Part shown: piece after piece, positions 8,951 through 16,730 of the stretch
How the letters are laid out: every line of letters begins with the position of its first letter
How positions within the stretch are numbered: position 1 is the first letter of the stretch
DNA from: a virus
Reading direction: 5' to 3' (one strand)
Virus record (IMG/VR): IMGVR_UViG_3300010883_027406
Span: 1-64,000 of that record
Length of the DNA stretch: 64,000 bases
Translations under genes and position numbers: made by a program
The notes under the pieces: model-generated
What the model was told of the DNA's origin: nothing
What the model saw: only the letters and a program-made list of their open reading frames with translations
The model's database searches: none

Positions 8951-9591
8951 GTCGAAATATTAGGTGGGCTTATTTTGTTCTTTCTTTAATTTCTGGGATT
9001 GTCATTTATAATGAAATTTCAAAACCTGTTTACCCTGATAAATGTTTTATAAGTAAATTTCCCCTAATAAAACAATTGGATCAAATAAGTTGTGGTCCGG
9101 TTGCTGCTACTATGTTATTGAATTTTTATGGGGAAGAAGTAAAAGTATCTAAAGTTAAAAGCAAGACTAAAACTAAATGGTTTAGTTATAAAGGGGAAGA
9201 AGTTGGAATGACCTCGCCAGACTATATTGCTTCCGCTTTAAGTTATTATGGGGTTTATTCTGTTGTTAGAAAGAGTGATTTGGATCATGTTAAATCATAT
9301 GTGTCGGAGAATCGTCCCCCTATATGTCTGATAAGGAGTTCCAATACTACGTGGCACTATGTTATTGTTGTGGGGTACAACGATGACGATGGTACCATTT
9401 CTTTAGCGGACCCAGCAGGCGGGTACATAATAATGATGTCTCAATATGATTTTGTTGAAGCTTGGAGCTTTAATCGTGATATGTTTGGAAGAAAGATACA
9501 TCCCCCAGATTTTATTGGATGTTTGTTGAGACTGGCAGATGTCAGCAATTATACTTTAATTGTTCCAATGCATGCAAATGCTGCTGGATGA
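8947..9591 (+). CDS. Membrane-anchored C39-like cysteine peptidase
   Basis: The 214-residue protein begins with one hydrophobic segment (about residues 6-22), a signal anchor. It continues with a papain-like C39 domain: 'QLDQISCGPVAATMLLNFYG' with catalytic Cys49, the His segment 'WHYVIVVGYNDDDG', and 'LADPAGG' giving the Asp. C39 peptidases cleave double-glycine leaders or act as stand-alone proteases. The ATG overlaps the stop of the cysteine-rich gene (ATGA), so the two are translationally coupled. Processing or export of the cysteine-rich protein, or of the small Cys-rich peptide downstream, is a natural hypothesis but unproven. Confidence 0.8.
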   Translation: MSRNIRWAYFVLSLISGIVIYNEISKPVYPDKCFISKFPLIKQLDQISCGPVAATMLLNFYGEEVKVSKVKSKTKTKWFSYKGEEVGMTSPDYIASALSYYGVYSVVRKSDLDHVKSYVSENRPPICLIRSSNTTWHYVIVVGYNDDDGTISLADPAGGYIIMMSQYDFVEAWSFNRDMFGRKIHPPDFIGCLLRLADVSNYTLIVPMHANAAG

Positions 9592-10014
9592 AAAGTCCTC
9601 TGAATAAATGCTCCAATTTTTAAATTTGTTTTTCATAAGCATGATGGTTGTTTTCATTAATGGGCTTACTTTCTGATTGTCTTTTATTTCCATCCAACTT
9701 TGCCATGAATGATAATCTTCTGTTGCTTTTTTTTCATTAAAATTTATCACGGGGACGTGGATACAGTGTATTTTTCCCCATGACCCTAATATGACCCCTA
9801 ATTTGATTGCTGGCATGCACGATTCGTGCTTATTTTTTTTGTTATCAATAGTATATGATTTTGCTCGTTGTAGCCCTAATGTCTCCAAGAGGTCTATTGC
9901 ATCTTCTAGTTCGCAATTTTTAATTTCTTTTGTGGGCAGTTCCATGTCCTTATTCATAAAGATTGAGTTTGGACTATTCACAGACTTTGGAAATAAAATA
10001 ATGTATTCGGACAT
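9556..10014 (-). CDS. Unknown protein, 152 aa
   Basis: Convergent to the peptidase gene and overlapping its 3' end by about 36 bases. The protein has an acidic helix ('NCELEDAIDLLETLGLQRAKSY') and a central strand-rich part ('AIKLGVILGSWGKIHCIHVPVINF'). No family is recognised. The absence of a good alternative frame supports it as real. Confidence 0.5.
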   Translation of the reverse strand: MSEYIILFPKSVNSPNSIFMNKDMELPTKEIKNCELEDAIDLLETLGLQRAKSYTIDNKKNKHESCMPAIKLGVILGSWGKIHCIHVPVINFNEKKATEDYHSWQSWMEIKDNQKVSPLMKTTIMLMKNKFKNWSIYSEDFSSSSICMHWNN

Positions 10015-10074
10015 TCTTAAAATCTATATAAAATATTTTTATTATTAATAGATAATTAAAACAAAGGAGGTTTT

Positions 10075-10164
10075 ATGTGTGATTGTAGTTGTGAGCATTG
10101 TGTGGAAGATTGTTGTTTGAATAACGAACACCCATGTTGTGATGAGTGCACTTGTTGCGAATAG
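10075..10164 (+). CDS. 29-residue cysteine-rich peptide
   Basis: A strong ribosome-binding site (AAAGGAGG, ending at 10070) sits four bases before the ATG. The 29-codon frame encodes 11 cysteines (residues 2, 4, 6, 9, 13, 14, 21, 22, 25, 27, 28), two His and many acidic residues; it starts 'MCDCSCEHC' and ends 'CDECTCCE'. The pattern resembles small metal-binding peptides such as metallothioneins. It also echoes the Cys cluster at the start of the 516-residue protein ('CFSCCECDCC'). A TATATAAAATATT stretch upstream could be its promoter. Function unknown; metal binding or a secreted disulfide peptide are the leading ideas. Confidence 0.7.
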   Translation: MCDCSCEHCVEDCCLNNEHPCCDECTCCE

Positions 10165-10196
10165 AATAATTCATTTTTATTTTTATGCAACCCCAT

Positions 10197-10469
10197 TTAA
10201 ATCGGGGTTTCAATAAAAATTGGAGTATGTGTTCCCATATAAGCGGACACAACATTAAACTCCATCCATTCTATAGCCTCTTCATGTGACATGCTTTGGT
10301 TCATTAGTGTTTGGATGCATTTGTCGTAACTATAAGTCACGACTGGCGAGCTTCCTGCTCCTGCTTTTCTGCAAATGCCTATAATGGCATCATCAAATCC
10401 GTCTGCAAATAAGGCTTCTGGATTTTCTTCTTCCATTATTTCTTCCATTATATCTTTTATTTCATTCAT
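10197..10469 (-). CDS. Conserved-looking small phage protein, 90 aa
   Basis: The product begins with an acidic helix ('IKDIMEEIMEEENPEALFADG'). It continues with a compact domain containing 'GAGSSPVVTYSYDKC' and 'MSHEEAIEWMEFNVVSAYMG'. Small proteins of this layout are common in large phages, but I cannot name a function. Its start overlaps the end of the upstream gene on the same strand, indicating an operon with the 88-residue protein. Confidence 0.65.
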   Translation of the reverse strand: MNEIKDIMEEIMEEENPEALFADGFDDAIIGICRKAGAGSSPVVTYSYDKCIQTLMNQSMSHEEAIEWMEFNVVSAYMGTHTPIFIETPI

Positions 10470-10728
10470 TTTTTTCTTCTCCGAAAAATCCTTTGGGGTA
10501 TTCCATTTTTACAACTCCATTATTATTTGTTTTTTCTCCTGTTTCAGCATCTTCCGTCCACCATCTTACTTGTTGAATTTCGATTCCTAATTCCTCCATG
10601 TGACACTTATCTTCGGGAGAGACAGGCATATTATATCGCTCTCCTTCGTGCAAAACGGTTATTTTGCATCTTTGTTCGGAGGATTCGTATAATCTACAAT
10701 TACCGCAAATTTTCTTAATTTTATTCAT
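10462..10728 (-). CDS. Small protein with N-terminal Cys cluster, 88 aa
   Basis: The N-terminus has 'CGNCRLYESSEQRCKI' and a later Cys in 'DKCHMEE', a four-Cys arrangement typical of a small zinc- or iron-sulfur-binding domain. The rest is hydrophilic ('WWTEDAETGEK'). It is the first gene of a two-gene minus-strand operon. No specific function can be assigned. Confidence 0.6.
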   Translation of the reverse strand: MNKIKKICGNCRLYESSEQRCKITVLHEGERYNMPVSPEDKCHMEELGIEIQQVRWWTEDAETGEKTNNNGVVKMEYPKGFFGEEKNE

Positions 10729-10748
10729 CTTGAATAATGATAGTATAT

Positions 10749-10836
10749 TTAATATCCTTTATCAATGGTTTTAATTTTATAGGTAGCAATGACATTAATA
10801 TCCTTTATGGTTTTTGATTTCATAGGGAGCAATGAG
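10749..10836 (+). repeat. Imperfect direct repeat in the leader of the dNMP kinase gene
   Basis: Two copies of about 42 bases (10749-10793 and 10795-10836) share TTAATATCCTTTAT, a GGTTTT block, ATAGG and AGCAATGA. The second copy supplies the AGGGAGC ribosome-binding site of the next gene. The first copy carries its own AGGTAGCAATGA. An 18-residue leader frame starts in copy one at 10789 and ends across the kinase start at 10845. It looks like a local duplication of a translation-initiation region. Confidence 0.7.
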
Positions 10837-10838
10837 TT

Positions 10839-11432
10839 ATGGTAAATATTGTAGGGTTTGCAGGCCAGATGCAGAATGGAAAGGATACAGCGGCAGATTA
10901 TCTGTTTGAAAAAATTAAATTTAAATGGGCGGATGTAGAGCGAGCGTCTTTTGCTGACAATGTTAAACGAATATTTTGTGAGACTTTTAATGTAGATCGC
11001 TCTTTTGTGGAAGAGTGGAAAACAAAGTCAGAAATTCCTGAAGGTTTTGATTTGCCGGTGAGACAGGGCTTGCAGCAGATCGGTGATGGGTTTAGAAAAA
11101 TTCAGGGCAAAATTTGGATAGAACTTGCTTTTAGAGATAGGGTAAGATCTGCAATATTTTCTGATGTAAGATATATTAATGAGCTTAAAAAGATTAAAAA
11201 AGTTGGGGGAACAACGGTGTTGGTGTGGAGGCCAGGTCACGAGAATGAGGACCCTAATGGTTCTGAAGCTCAAATAAGGCCATTGGTAGATTGGTTTGCA
11301 TTACACCCGTGTTCGACCCCTGCCCCCTTTCTGTCGCCAGAGGGTGCTGAGTATGTTGACCATTTTTTAGTAAATGATGGATCGATAGAGGATTTGTATA
11401 GCAAAGTGGACGATATTGTTTTGAGTTTATAA
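10839..11432 (+). CDS. Deoxynucleoside monophosphate kinase-like protein
   Basis: The 197-residue protein opens with a P-loop variant, 'GFAGQMQNGKDTAADYL' (residues 6-22), typical of phage dNMP kinases (T4 gp1 type). These phosphorylate dNMPs, including modified ones, to diphosphates. The stretch 'PVRQGLQQIGDGFRKI' is also characteristic. It would feed dNTP synthesis with the ThyA, DHFR, dCMP deaminase and dUTPase encoded elsewhere in the window. The stop overlaps the start of the next gene (ATG at 11432). Confidence 0.8.
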   Translation: MVNIVGFAGQMQNGKDTAADYLFEKIKFKWADVERASFADNVKRIFCETFNVDRSFVEEWKTKSEIPEGFDLPVRQGLQQIGDGFRKIQGKIWIELAFRDRVRSAIFSDVRYINELKKIKKVGGTTVLVWRPGHENEDPNGSEAQIRPLVDWFALHPCSTPAPFLSPEGAEYVDHFLVNDGSIEDLYSKVDDIVLSL

Positions 11433-12562
11433 TGAAAATCGCTGCAATAATACAAGCACATAATGACGATGATGTCGTCTTGGATACTATAGACTCTGTC
11501 AAGAGGTGGATGACCACGGATATTTTGACGGTGATGGATGGTGTATCTTGGGATGATCTTGATAAAGATAAATTTTCTTCATCTCATCTTGTTAGGGGGC
11601 TTAATCATGGTCTTCCTAATAATCCTTATCGTAATGTTTTTTTTGGTTTGAAACAGGTATATGATAAATGGCCTGATAAGGATTGGTATTGTTATTTAGA
11701 ATATGATTGCTTAGTCACTTCTAATTCTTTTGAATCAGATTTGAAAAAAGCTGAAAAATCGAATTATTGGGTGCTGGGCACAGATCTTAGGATGAAGAAG
11801 TGCAAGTTCCCTTTTGTAGAAAAAATAATTGATAAGAAATTTAATGAAACTTTTTATATTCTTGGATGTTTTTATTTTTTACACAGAGACTATCTTTCTG
11901 CTCTTAATGATTTGAATTTTTTTGATAAATTTTTAAGTTTGACGAACCATTTTTCTAATGGGTTTTTCCCTATGGGTGCAGGAGGAGGACTATCTGGGAA
12001 GCTTGGTCAATTCCCACGACCGCACCCGCATGATGCTCAGAACATGGCAGGTGTCTTTGATCTTTCAGAAGAATTGATACCGACTTTGGCTTATTATTTA
12101 GGGGGCAAAATTGGTTCTTTATCTTTTTGGGGGGATGGATCTACTCATCCCCACAATTCTGTTGCGGGGGTCAATGGAATGCCAACAACCAGTCAGACGG
12201 CAACTCATAATTCTTTGGGATGGTATGGGAATTATAGAAAATACCCAGTTAGGTGGAAACCAGACTTAAATGAGAATGAGAATTTTATTGAGTCTGCAAT
12301 AATGCATCCTTTGAAAACCTATGATCATCCGATACGCCAGTATCATAGACATATGCGAGATTCTGCCTTAGTTGCAGCATGTTCGGAATATGTGGATGCA
12401 AAAATTTATCCTTCTTTAATAGACATTAATTGGTTCCATCAAAATGGTGTTTTTAATGTAAACGTAAAAGATGAAATCGGACGATTGTGGAACATCACAT
12501 CGGATGATGGGAAGGGGGTGACTGGGATTTCAATGTCTGGTCCGTTTGATTTTTCTTTTTAA
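11432..12562 (+). CDS. Glycosyltransferase-like protein (GT-A type)
   Basis: The 376-residue protein starts with a nucleotide-sugar binding strand ('MKIAAIIQAHNDDDVVLDTIDSV'). It has an acidic motif in 'WYCYLEYDCLVTSNS', like the DxD region of GT-A glycosyltransferases. The C-terminal part lists many aromatic and His residues. The acceptor and donor cannot be read. It is coupled to the dNMP kinase. The end overlaps a convergent gene by about 30 bases. Confidence 0.6.
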   Translation: MKIAAIIQAHNDDDVVLDTIDSVKRWMTTDILTVMDGVSWDDLDKDKFSSSHLVRGLNHGLPNNPYRNVFFGLKQVYDKWPDKDWYCYLEYDCLVTSNSFESDLKKAEKSNYWVLGTDLRMKKCKFPFVEKIIDKKFNETFYILGCFYFLHRDYLSALNDLNFFDKFLSLTNHFSNGFFPMGAGGGLSGKLGQFPRPHPHDAQNMAGVFDLSEELIPTLAYYLGGKIGSLSFWGDGSTHPHNSVAGVNGMPTTSQTATHNSLGWYGNYRKYPVRWKPDLNENENFIESAIMHPLKTYDHPIRQYHRHMRDSALVAACSEYVDAKIYPSLIDINWFHQNGVFNVNVKDEIGRLWNITSDDGKGVTGISMSGPFDFSF

Positions 12563-13201
12563 TTTTCCGATTCCCACTTCTGTCATTACAACAAATTCCC
12601 ATCCACGATGTTTGCAATAATCATTGCATGCGGTCCATTTGGAATGATTAACATCTAGCATTGTCTGGGATGCGGGTTTAATTTCCCATATTTCTATTCG
12701 GCCATCGGAAAATTTAACAGATAAATCAGGAGTATACTTTCTTTGTTTTCCTTTATGAACGTATGGAACTTTGAATGGCTCAACATCATATGCTAGAACT
12801 TCTGAGATTAATTCTAGACATCCATACACGTCGCACTCATATCCAGACCTATAGTGCATTTCTTTTCCTCCCATTTTTTTTGAAGTAAAGAAACCTTCTC
12901 TGAACACTGGTTTTCTGGTTTTGGGCTTTGCTCCTTTTTTCTTATGGTCTTTCCATATCATTGCTTTCATTTGGCCTTTTTTGGGCATAGTTTCGTGAGG
13001 ATGTTTTGCTTTGAAATGCATTCTTATATCTCTCACTGGGGCTTTACATCGTTCAAGAGAGCAAATTACATACTCTCTTCCTTCCTCGTGCGATTCTAGT
13101 ATGTGAGTTTTGAATAAATCAAAATCTTGGAACATTATTCCACATACAAAGCACTGGTATTTTCTTTTGTCTTTGTTGGAATTATCGAAGGGGAGGGTCA
13201 T
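12530..13201 (-). CDS. C2H2 zinc-finger plus TnsA-like PD-(D/E)xK nuclease
   Basis: The N-terminus holds a classical C2H2 finger: 'YQCFVCGIMF' followed by 'FKTHILESH', with Cys17, Cys20, His33 and His38. A second Cys/His set is visible at Cys47, Cys52, His62 and His67. The C-terminal half reads as a TnsA-type endonuclease: 'YRSGYECDVYGCLE', 'GKQRKYTPDLSVKF' with Asp159, and 'IEIWEIKP' with Glu173 and Lys175. Similar nucleases act in transposition, homing and phage head or DNA processing. The 4-base overlap with the upstream gene shows an operon. The finger-nuclease fusion is unusual in phages. Confidence 0.75.
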   Translation of the reverse strand: MTLPFDNSNKDKRKYQCFVCGIMFQDFDLFKTHILESHEEGREYVICSLERCKAPVRDIRMHFKAKHPHETMPKKGQMKAMIWKDHKKKGAKPKTRKPVFREGFFTSKKMGGKEMHYRSGYECDVYGCLELISEVLAYDVEPFKVPYVHKGKQRKYTPDLSVKFSDGRIEIWEIKPASQTMLDVNHSKWTACNDYCKHRGWEFVVMTEVGIGKLKRKIKRTRH

Positions 13202-13560
13202 TCGCTGAGTTTTTCTTTTATTTCTTTAATGTCAATTATTTTCATTTTATCAACATCTTCTTCCGAAAATGTCTTTTCTAGTTTTGACGTAGAGTCGTCT
13301 TCCGCATGTCTGTCAATTAGTCTTTTTATGTTAATTGCTGAAAACGTAGGTTTTTCGTCAAGGCTTAATGGAGGGCCTTTATCTGATTTATCTTTCATTC
13401 TTGCAAACATGACACGATTTTCTTCTGTTCCGCCATAGATATTTTTGCCTTTTTTGAAAAAGAATATTAAGTCTTGGCTCTTTACAAGTTCGTCTATTTT
13501 GCTTTCTTTTAGACATATATCCATAAAATTTCTAAAACTATAAAAACGTGTAGACTTCAT
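13198..13560 (-). CDS. Unknown protein, 120 aa
   Basis: First gene of a two-gene minus-strand operon with the zinc-finger nuclease; the ATG follows an AAAGGAAA site. The protein is highly charged, with a C-terminal helix ('EEDVDKMKIIDIKEIKEKL'). No domain is recognised. It could be an accessory factor of the nuclease by position only. Confidence 0.55.
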   Translation of the reverse strand: MKSTRFYSFRNFMDICLKESKIDELVKSQDLIFFFKKGKNIYGGTEENRVMFARMKDKSDKGPPLSLDEKPTFSAINIKRLIDRHAEDDSTSKLEKTFSEEDVDKMKIIDIKEIKEKLSE

Positions 13561-13614
13561 TATGATTTTCCTTTATTAAGATCTGTATAATATATATTTA
13601 GAGCGAGGTAAAAA

Positions 13615-13950
13615 ATGCAATTTAAAGAATGGTTTACAGAAGATGCTGATTTTGTCACATCACTTAGTGATGAGCTTAATATTCGTCCTAAAGATTTAAA
13701 AAATATTATTGTTGCTAATTTCACGTTGAATGGTAAGAGTTATAATTTGGCTTCCATTGATGTTGAATTAGTTAAGAATGGCGCATTGATTAAGATAAAT
13801 AGTGATAAGCATCCTCATTTGGCACAGAAAATAGTGAAAAATGGCAAGCGAACTAGCCAGCCAGATAAAGATACGCACTTTGTTGACAAAGACACCCTCA
13901 CGAAAATTCTTATGCAAGGGTATGAGCAAGCAGGCGAAGCGCCAGTTTGA
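13615..13950 (+). CDS. Protein with capsid-targeting-like N-terminus, 111 aa
   Basis: The product starts 'MQFKEWFTEDADF', matching the M-x-F-K-x-W-[LF] start shared by several unrelated proteins here. It resembles the T4 internal-protein signal 'MKTYQEFIAE', which directs proteins into the prohead and is cut after hydrophobic-x-Glu; 'FTE' could be that site. The rest ('NIIVANFTLNGKSYNLASIDVEL') is beta-rich and of unknown function. A GAGCGAGG ribosome-binding site and a TATAATATATATTTA box lie upstream, in the divergent region shared with the minus-strand operon. Confidence 0.65.
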   Translation: MQFKEWFTEDADFVTSLSDELNIRPKDLKNIIVANFTLNGKSYNLASIDVELVKNGALIKINSDKHPHLAQKIVKNGKRTSQPDKDTHFVDKDTLTKILMQGYEQAGEAPV

Positions 13951-13951
13951 A

Positions 13952-14020
13952 ATGAAATCATTTTCGAATTGGCTGGTAGGAAAAGAAAACATAGGCCCTG
14001 ATAGGCATTGGAGTATTTGA
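13952..14020 (+). CDS. 22-residue peptide carrying the targeting-like motif
   Basis: The short frame begins 'MKSFSNWLVGKEN' and stops after 22 codons, one base after the stop of the 111-residue gene. It sits immediately before another gene with the same N-terminal motif. It may be a real small peptide or the remnant of a duplicated start region. Spacing and the shared motif are the only evidence. Confidence 0.4.
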   Translation: MKSFSNWLVGKENIGPDRHWSI

Positions 14021-14021
14021 A

Positions 14022-14483
14022 ATGAATTTTAAAAAGTGGTTTTGCGACATTGAGGAAGTGGCTACTACTACGGCTAGCGTTGCTGGATTTATGAGAAGAG
14101 TTGGTTCTCCGACAAGACGAAAGTGGCCGGGCCTAACAGAAGATCCTTTTTTTAAGAAAAAGAAGAAAAAAGGATGTAAGTCTTATGGTGCTGAAGCCCC
14201 CGCCAAGGGAATGGGCGGGAGTTGCCAGTTGCAAGAGTTTGATGGAAATTTTGTAAGTAATTCTTATGAGCCTTCTGTAGGGGATGAGATTGTCAATAAC
14301 AACCCTAAATGCAAGCATTATAAAAGTCGGGGAATTGTTTTAAAAATTAATATTCTTCCTAAGGACAATGGTAAAACTGCTACATATTCTTGCACTAATA
14401 ATGGCCCATTGTGGGAAAAAGACGATCTTCTTACTAAAACCATGGATCAATTAATGCCAGCAGAGTCAACTTGCGAAGATTAG
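14022..14483 (+). CDS. Basic protein with capsid-targeting-like N-terminus, 153 aa
   Basis: It starts 'MNFKKWFCDIEEVATTTA'; 'DIEE' could be a processing site for a T4-type prohead protease. A basic stretch follows ('RRVGSPTRRKWPG', then six Lys in 'FFKKKKKKG'), suggesting DNA binding inside the head. The C-terminal half has a small beta domain with 'CKHYKSRGIVLKI' and Cys pairs. This layout would fit an internal head protein packaged with the DNA. Identity unknown. Confidence 0.65.
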   Translation: MNFKKWFCDIEEVATTTASVAGFMRRVGSPTRRKWPGLTEDPFFKKKKKKGCKSYGAEAPAKGMGGSCQLQEFDGNFVSNSYEPSVGDEIVNNNPKCKHYKSRGIVLKINILPKDNGKTATYSCTNNGPLWEKDDLLTKTMDQLMPAESTCED

Positions 14484-14487
14484 TTTA

Positions 14488-14529
14488 ATGAATTTTAAAA
14501 AATGGTTATTTGATATTAATAAAACTTGA
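14488..14529 (+). CDS. 13-residue frame carrying only the targeting-like motif
   Basis: The frame encodes 'MNFKKWLFDINKT' and stops. Its first six codons give the same MNFKKW as the gene starting at 14022. It looks like a duplicated copy of the start region without a body, just before the thyA leader. Whether it is translated is unknown. Confidence 0.3.
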   Translation: MNFKKWLFDINKT

Positions 14530-14585
14530 TCTTATATTTTTATTTTGTTAAAATCATTCAAGGCAATTATAACGGGAGCCTTGAG

Positions 14586-15449
14586 ATGTCTTATATTTTA
14601 AAATCGTATGACGATGCTCTTGAAAACATTTTGAGTAATGGGGTCAAGAAGGTTAACCGTACCGGGATTGAAACAGTCGCAGTGTTTGGCCTGCAATCTC
14701 GTTATTTAATTAAAGACCAATTCCCTCTTTTGACGGGCAGGAAAGTTTGGCCCAAGTCGATATTCGCTGAGTTGCTTTGGTTTCTTTCTGGTTCAACTTT
14801 AAATAGCGATCTACAAAAATTAGAATCTAACATATGGACTCCGTGGGTGGATGAAGATTTTGAAAGAAAAAATGGATATGTTGAAGGAGCATTTGGCCCG
14901 GTGTATGGGTTCCAATTACGTCATTTTGGCGGGGAATATGCCAATGGAGATGTTGGCAATCCTAATTATGGAAAGGGCGGATTCGATCAACTTAGTTGGA
15001 TGGTGAATAGAATAAAAGAAAATCCTGATTGTAGAAGAATATTATTTTCATTATGGAACCCAAGTCAAATGGGCGGAATGAGACTTCCTCCTTGTCATTA
15101 TACATTTCAAATATTTACTCATGAAAACAGAATGAGCGGGATGTTAACTCAAAGGAGTTGTGATTTCCCTGTCGGAGTTCCTGCTAACATTCAATTTTAC
15201 AGTGCTTTAATTTATATGTTGGCACAACAAACAGGATTTGAGCCTTATGAATTTGTCCATTCAACTGTGGACAGTCATATTTATGTAGATCAGATTCCTG
15301 CTGTTGAGGAGTATTTGTCTAGAACCAAACCACATTCTCCTAGGTTGGCGTTGAATAAGGCAAAAGATATTTTTTCCTATTCTTTAGAAGATTTTGGTAT
15401 TGTGGACTATAATCCCGAATCTAAAATCCCAATGCCGGTGGCCGTTTGA
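14586..15449 (+). CDS. thyA: Thymidylate synthase
   Basis: The enzyme converts dUMP and methylene-tetrahydrofolate to dTMP and dihydrofolate. The 287-residue protein has the signature 'LPPCHYTFQIF' with catalytic Cys170, the folate/dUMP region 'RSCDFPVGVPANIQFYSAL', and the C-terminal 'VDSHIYVDQI'. I chose the ATG at 14586 because a GGGAG site lies 9-13 bases upstream and the next 20 residues match the normal ThyA start; an upstream in-frame codon at 14526 would add unrelated sequence. It forms a unit with a small gene and DHFR, which recycles the dihydrofolate. Confidence 0.97.
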   Translation: MSYILKSYDDALENILSNGVKKVNRTGIETVAVFGLQSRYLIKDQFPLLTGRKVWPKSIFAELLWFLSGSTLNSDLQKLESNIWTPWVDEDFERKNGYVEGAFGPVYGFQLRHFGGEYANGDVGNPNYGKGGFDQLSWMVNRIKENPDCRRILFSLWNPSQMGGMRLPPCHYTFQIFTHENRMSGMLTQRSCDFPVGVPANIQFYSALIYMLAQQTGFEPYEFVHSTVDSHIYVDQIPAVEEYLSRTKPHSPRLALNKAKDIFSYSLEDFGIVDYNPESKIPMPVAV

Positions 15450-15730
15450 TGATTTATATTGTAGAAGAAATCGTCCCCGTTAAAAAATTCTATGTTGTTG
15501 AATCTGAAGGAAAACCTGATTTAAGTGATGGCTCAAATAGTGATGAATTTATGTATCTTGATTCATGGGACGAGGAAAATTGGGATAAGGCGAAATATAA
15601 ATCCAGAAAGCCAACGGATAAAGAATTAGATGATTATTCTTTTAAAAAAAGGCTATCTTGGATAGAGCAAATGAAAGCTCCTGCTCCTGAACCCGAACCG
15701 AAAAGAAAACGGAGCCGTCGTAAGAAATGA
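15449..15730 (+). CDS. Unknown acidic protein between thyA and DHFR genes, 93 aa
   Basis: The ATG overlaps the thyA stop (TGATG), and its own end overlaps the DHFR start by four bases, so all three are co-translated. The protein begins with strands ('MIYIVEEIVPVKKFYVVE'), continues as a charged region, and ends in a Lys/Arg tail ('EPKRKRSRRKK'). No family recognised. Confidence 0.65.
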   Translation: MIYIVEEIVPVKKFYVVESEGKPDLSDGSNSDEFMYLDSWDEENWDKAKYKSRKPTDKELDDYSFKKRLSWIEQMKAPAPEPEPKRKRSRRKK

Positions 15731-16254
15731 TAACAATATTAGTTGCATATGATCAAAATAGAGTTATTGGCAACAAAGGGGGAATCCCGTGGGATATTCC
15801 CAGAGACTGGCAGCTTTTTAAAAAAAGAACAGTTAACAATGTGGTTATCATGGGCAGGAAGACATGGGAATCTCTTCCTGTTAGACCATTGCCAGGTCGC
15901 ACTAATATAGTTGTTTCTAAATCTATGGACGCAGGGGATGAAATTAGTTCTGGAGGGGCATTTTTTAATGGAATGCGACCTCTTTATGTTAAACGCAATT
16001 TGGAAGAAGCTGTTTTATTCGCCAGAAATTTAGCGGCGAGATCTGCTCCCCAAAAAGAAGTTTTTGTAATCGGAGGGGGATTTGTTTATAAAGAGTCTCT
16101 TGAAATGGGCATAGTGGATAGGATTATTGCCACTAAGGTGAAAGGGAATTATGAAGGAGACGTATATTTCCCTGAGTTAAACGATAACTGGCAACCAGAA
16201 AATCTGGTTGCCAGTTACAAGGAATTTGATGTTGTTGAATTTAGTAGGATTTAA
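15727..16254 (+). CDS. folA: Dihydrofolate reductase
   Basis: It regenerates tetrahydrofolate from the dihydrofolate made by ThyA. The 175-residue protein has the hallmark 'VIGNKGGIPWDIPRDWQLFK', with the Trp and Asp of the active site, then 'NNVVIMGRKTWESLP', 'PLPGRTNIVVS' and 'VFVIGGGFVYKESL'. Length is typical (about 160-180). It is the last gene of the thyA operon and is followed by a terminator. Confidence 0.96.
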   Translation: MITILVAYDQNRVIGNKGGIPWDIPRDWQLFKKRTVNNVVIMGRKTWESLPVRPLPGRTNIVVSKSMDAGDEISSGGAFFNGMRPLYVKRNLEEAVLFARNLAARSAPQKEVFVIGGGFVYKESLEMGIVDRIIATKVKGNYEGDVYFPELNDNWQPENLVASYKEFDVVEFSRI

Positions 16255-16287
16255 CTATAATAATGTAACACCATTTCTTTTCTCCGG

Positions 16288-16323
16288 GACCGGCATCTCT
16301 AATGTTTAGATGTCGGTCTTTTT
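16288..16323 (+). terminator. Terminator after the DHFR gene
   Basis: GACCGGCATCT and AGATGTCGGTC form an 11-bp stem (with G-U pairs) around a nine-base loop, followed by a T run. It lies between the end of the DHFR gene and the end of the convergent HAD gene. Confidence 0.88.
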
Positions 16324-16720
16324 ATATATCTACATATGGGTCGATTTTTATGAAGGCAATTGGTTTGTTGAATAATTCTTTTTCCACACTGTTGCTGTCG
16401 TCGTAGTGTTTTTTGGAATTAAGTTTTTTTAAGGTGGGCCATTTTGGTTTCATGTTTGTGCAAATTATTTTTTCTACTGGGAGGTTAAATTTTGTTATAA
16501 ATTTTTCAATATGTGGTTTATGTTTTTGATATCTTTTTGTAACTATTATTATTCTATTTTTTTTAGAATCGTCTCTTAGACATTGATGCATTTCTTTGAA
16601 AGGAATCCATTCATCCCATTTTGTGTAGCTAATTGGACCAGTTTGCTTGACCGGCTTCATGCTTTTGTGTAGAACGCCATCAAAGTCATATGTTATTGTT
16701 GGTTTTAATTTCATCATCAT
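16322..16720 (-). CDS. HAD-superfamily phosphatase-like protein
   Basis: The 132-residue protein has HAD motif I 'TYDFDGVLHKS', motif II 'RIIIVTKR' and a late acidic pair 'YDDSNSV' as motif IV. It is short for a HAD phosphatase, with little cap. Substrate unknown; nucleotide or sugar phosphates are possible. The start has three successive ATG codons (16720, 16717, 16714). An exact TATAAATA box (16723-16730, minus strand), the T4 late-promoter consensus, lies just upstream. Confidence 0.75.
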   Translation of the reverse strand: MMMKLKPTITYDFDGVLHKSMKPVKQTGPISYTKWDEWIPFKEMHQCLRDDSKKNRIIIVTKRYQKHKPHIEKFITKFNLPVEKIICTNMKPKWPTLKKLNSKKHYDDSNSVEKELFNKPIAFIKIDPYVDI

Positions 16721-16722
16721 TT

Positions 16723-16730
16723 TATTTATA
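16723..16730 (-). promoter_or_regulatory. Putative T4-type late promoter box TATAAATA
   Basis: Read on the minus strand, TATAAATA lies two bases before the first ATG of the HAD gene. It is identical to the T4 late promoter -10 consensus. No -35 element is evident, as in T4 late promoters. Confidence 0.5.
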
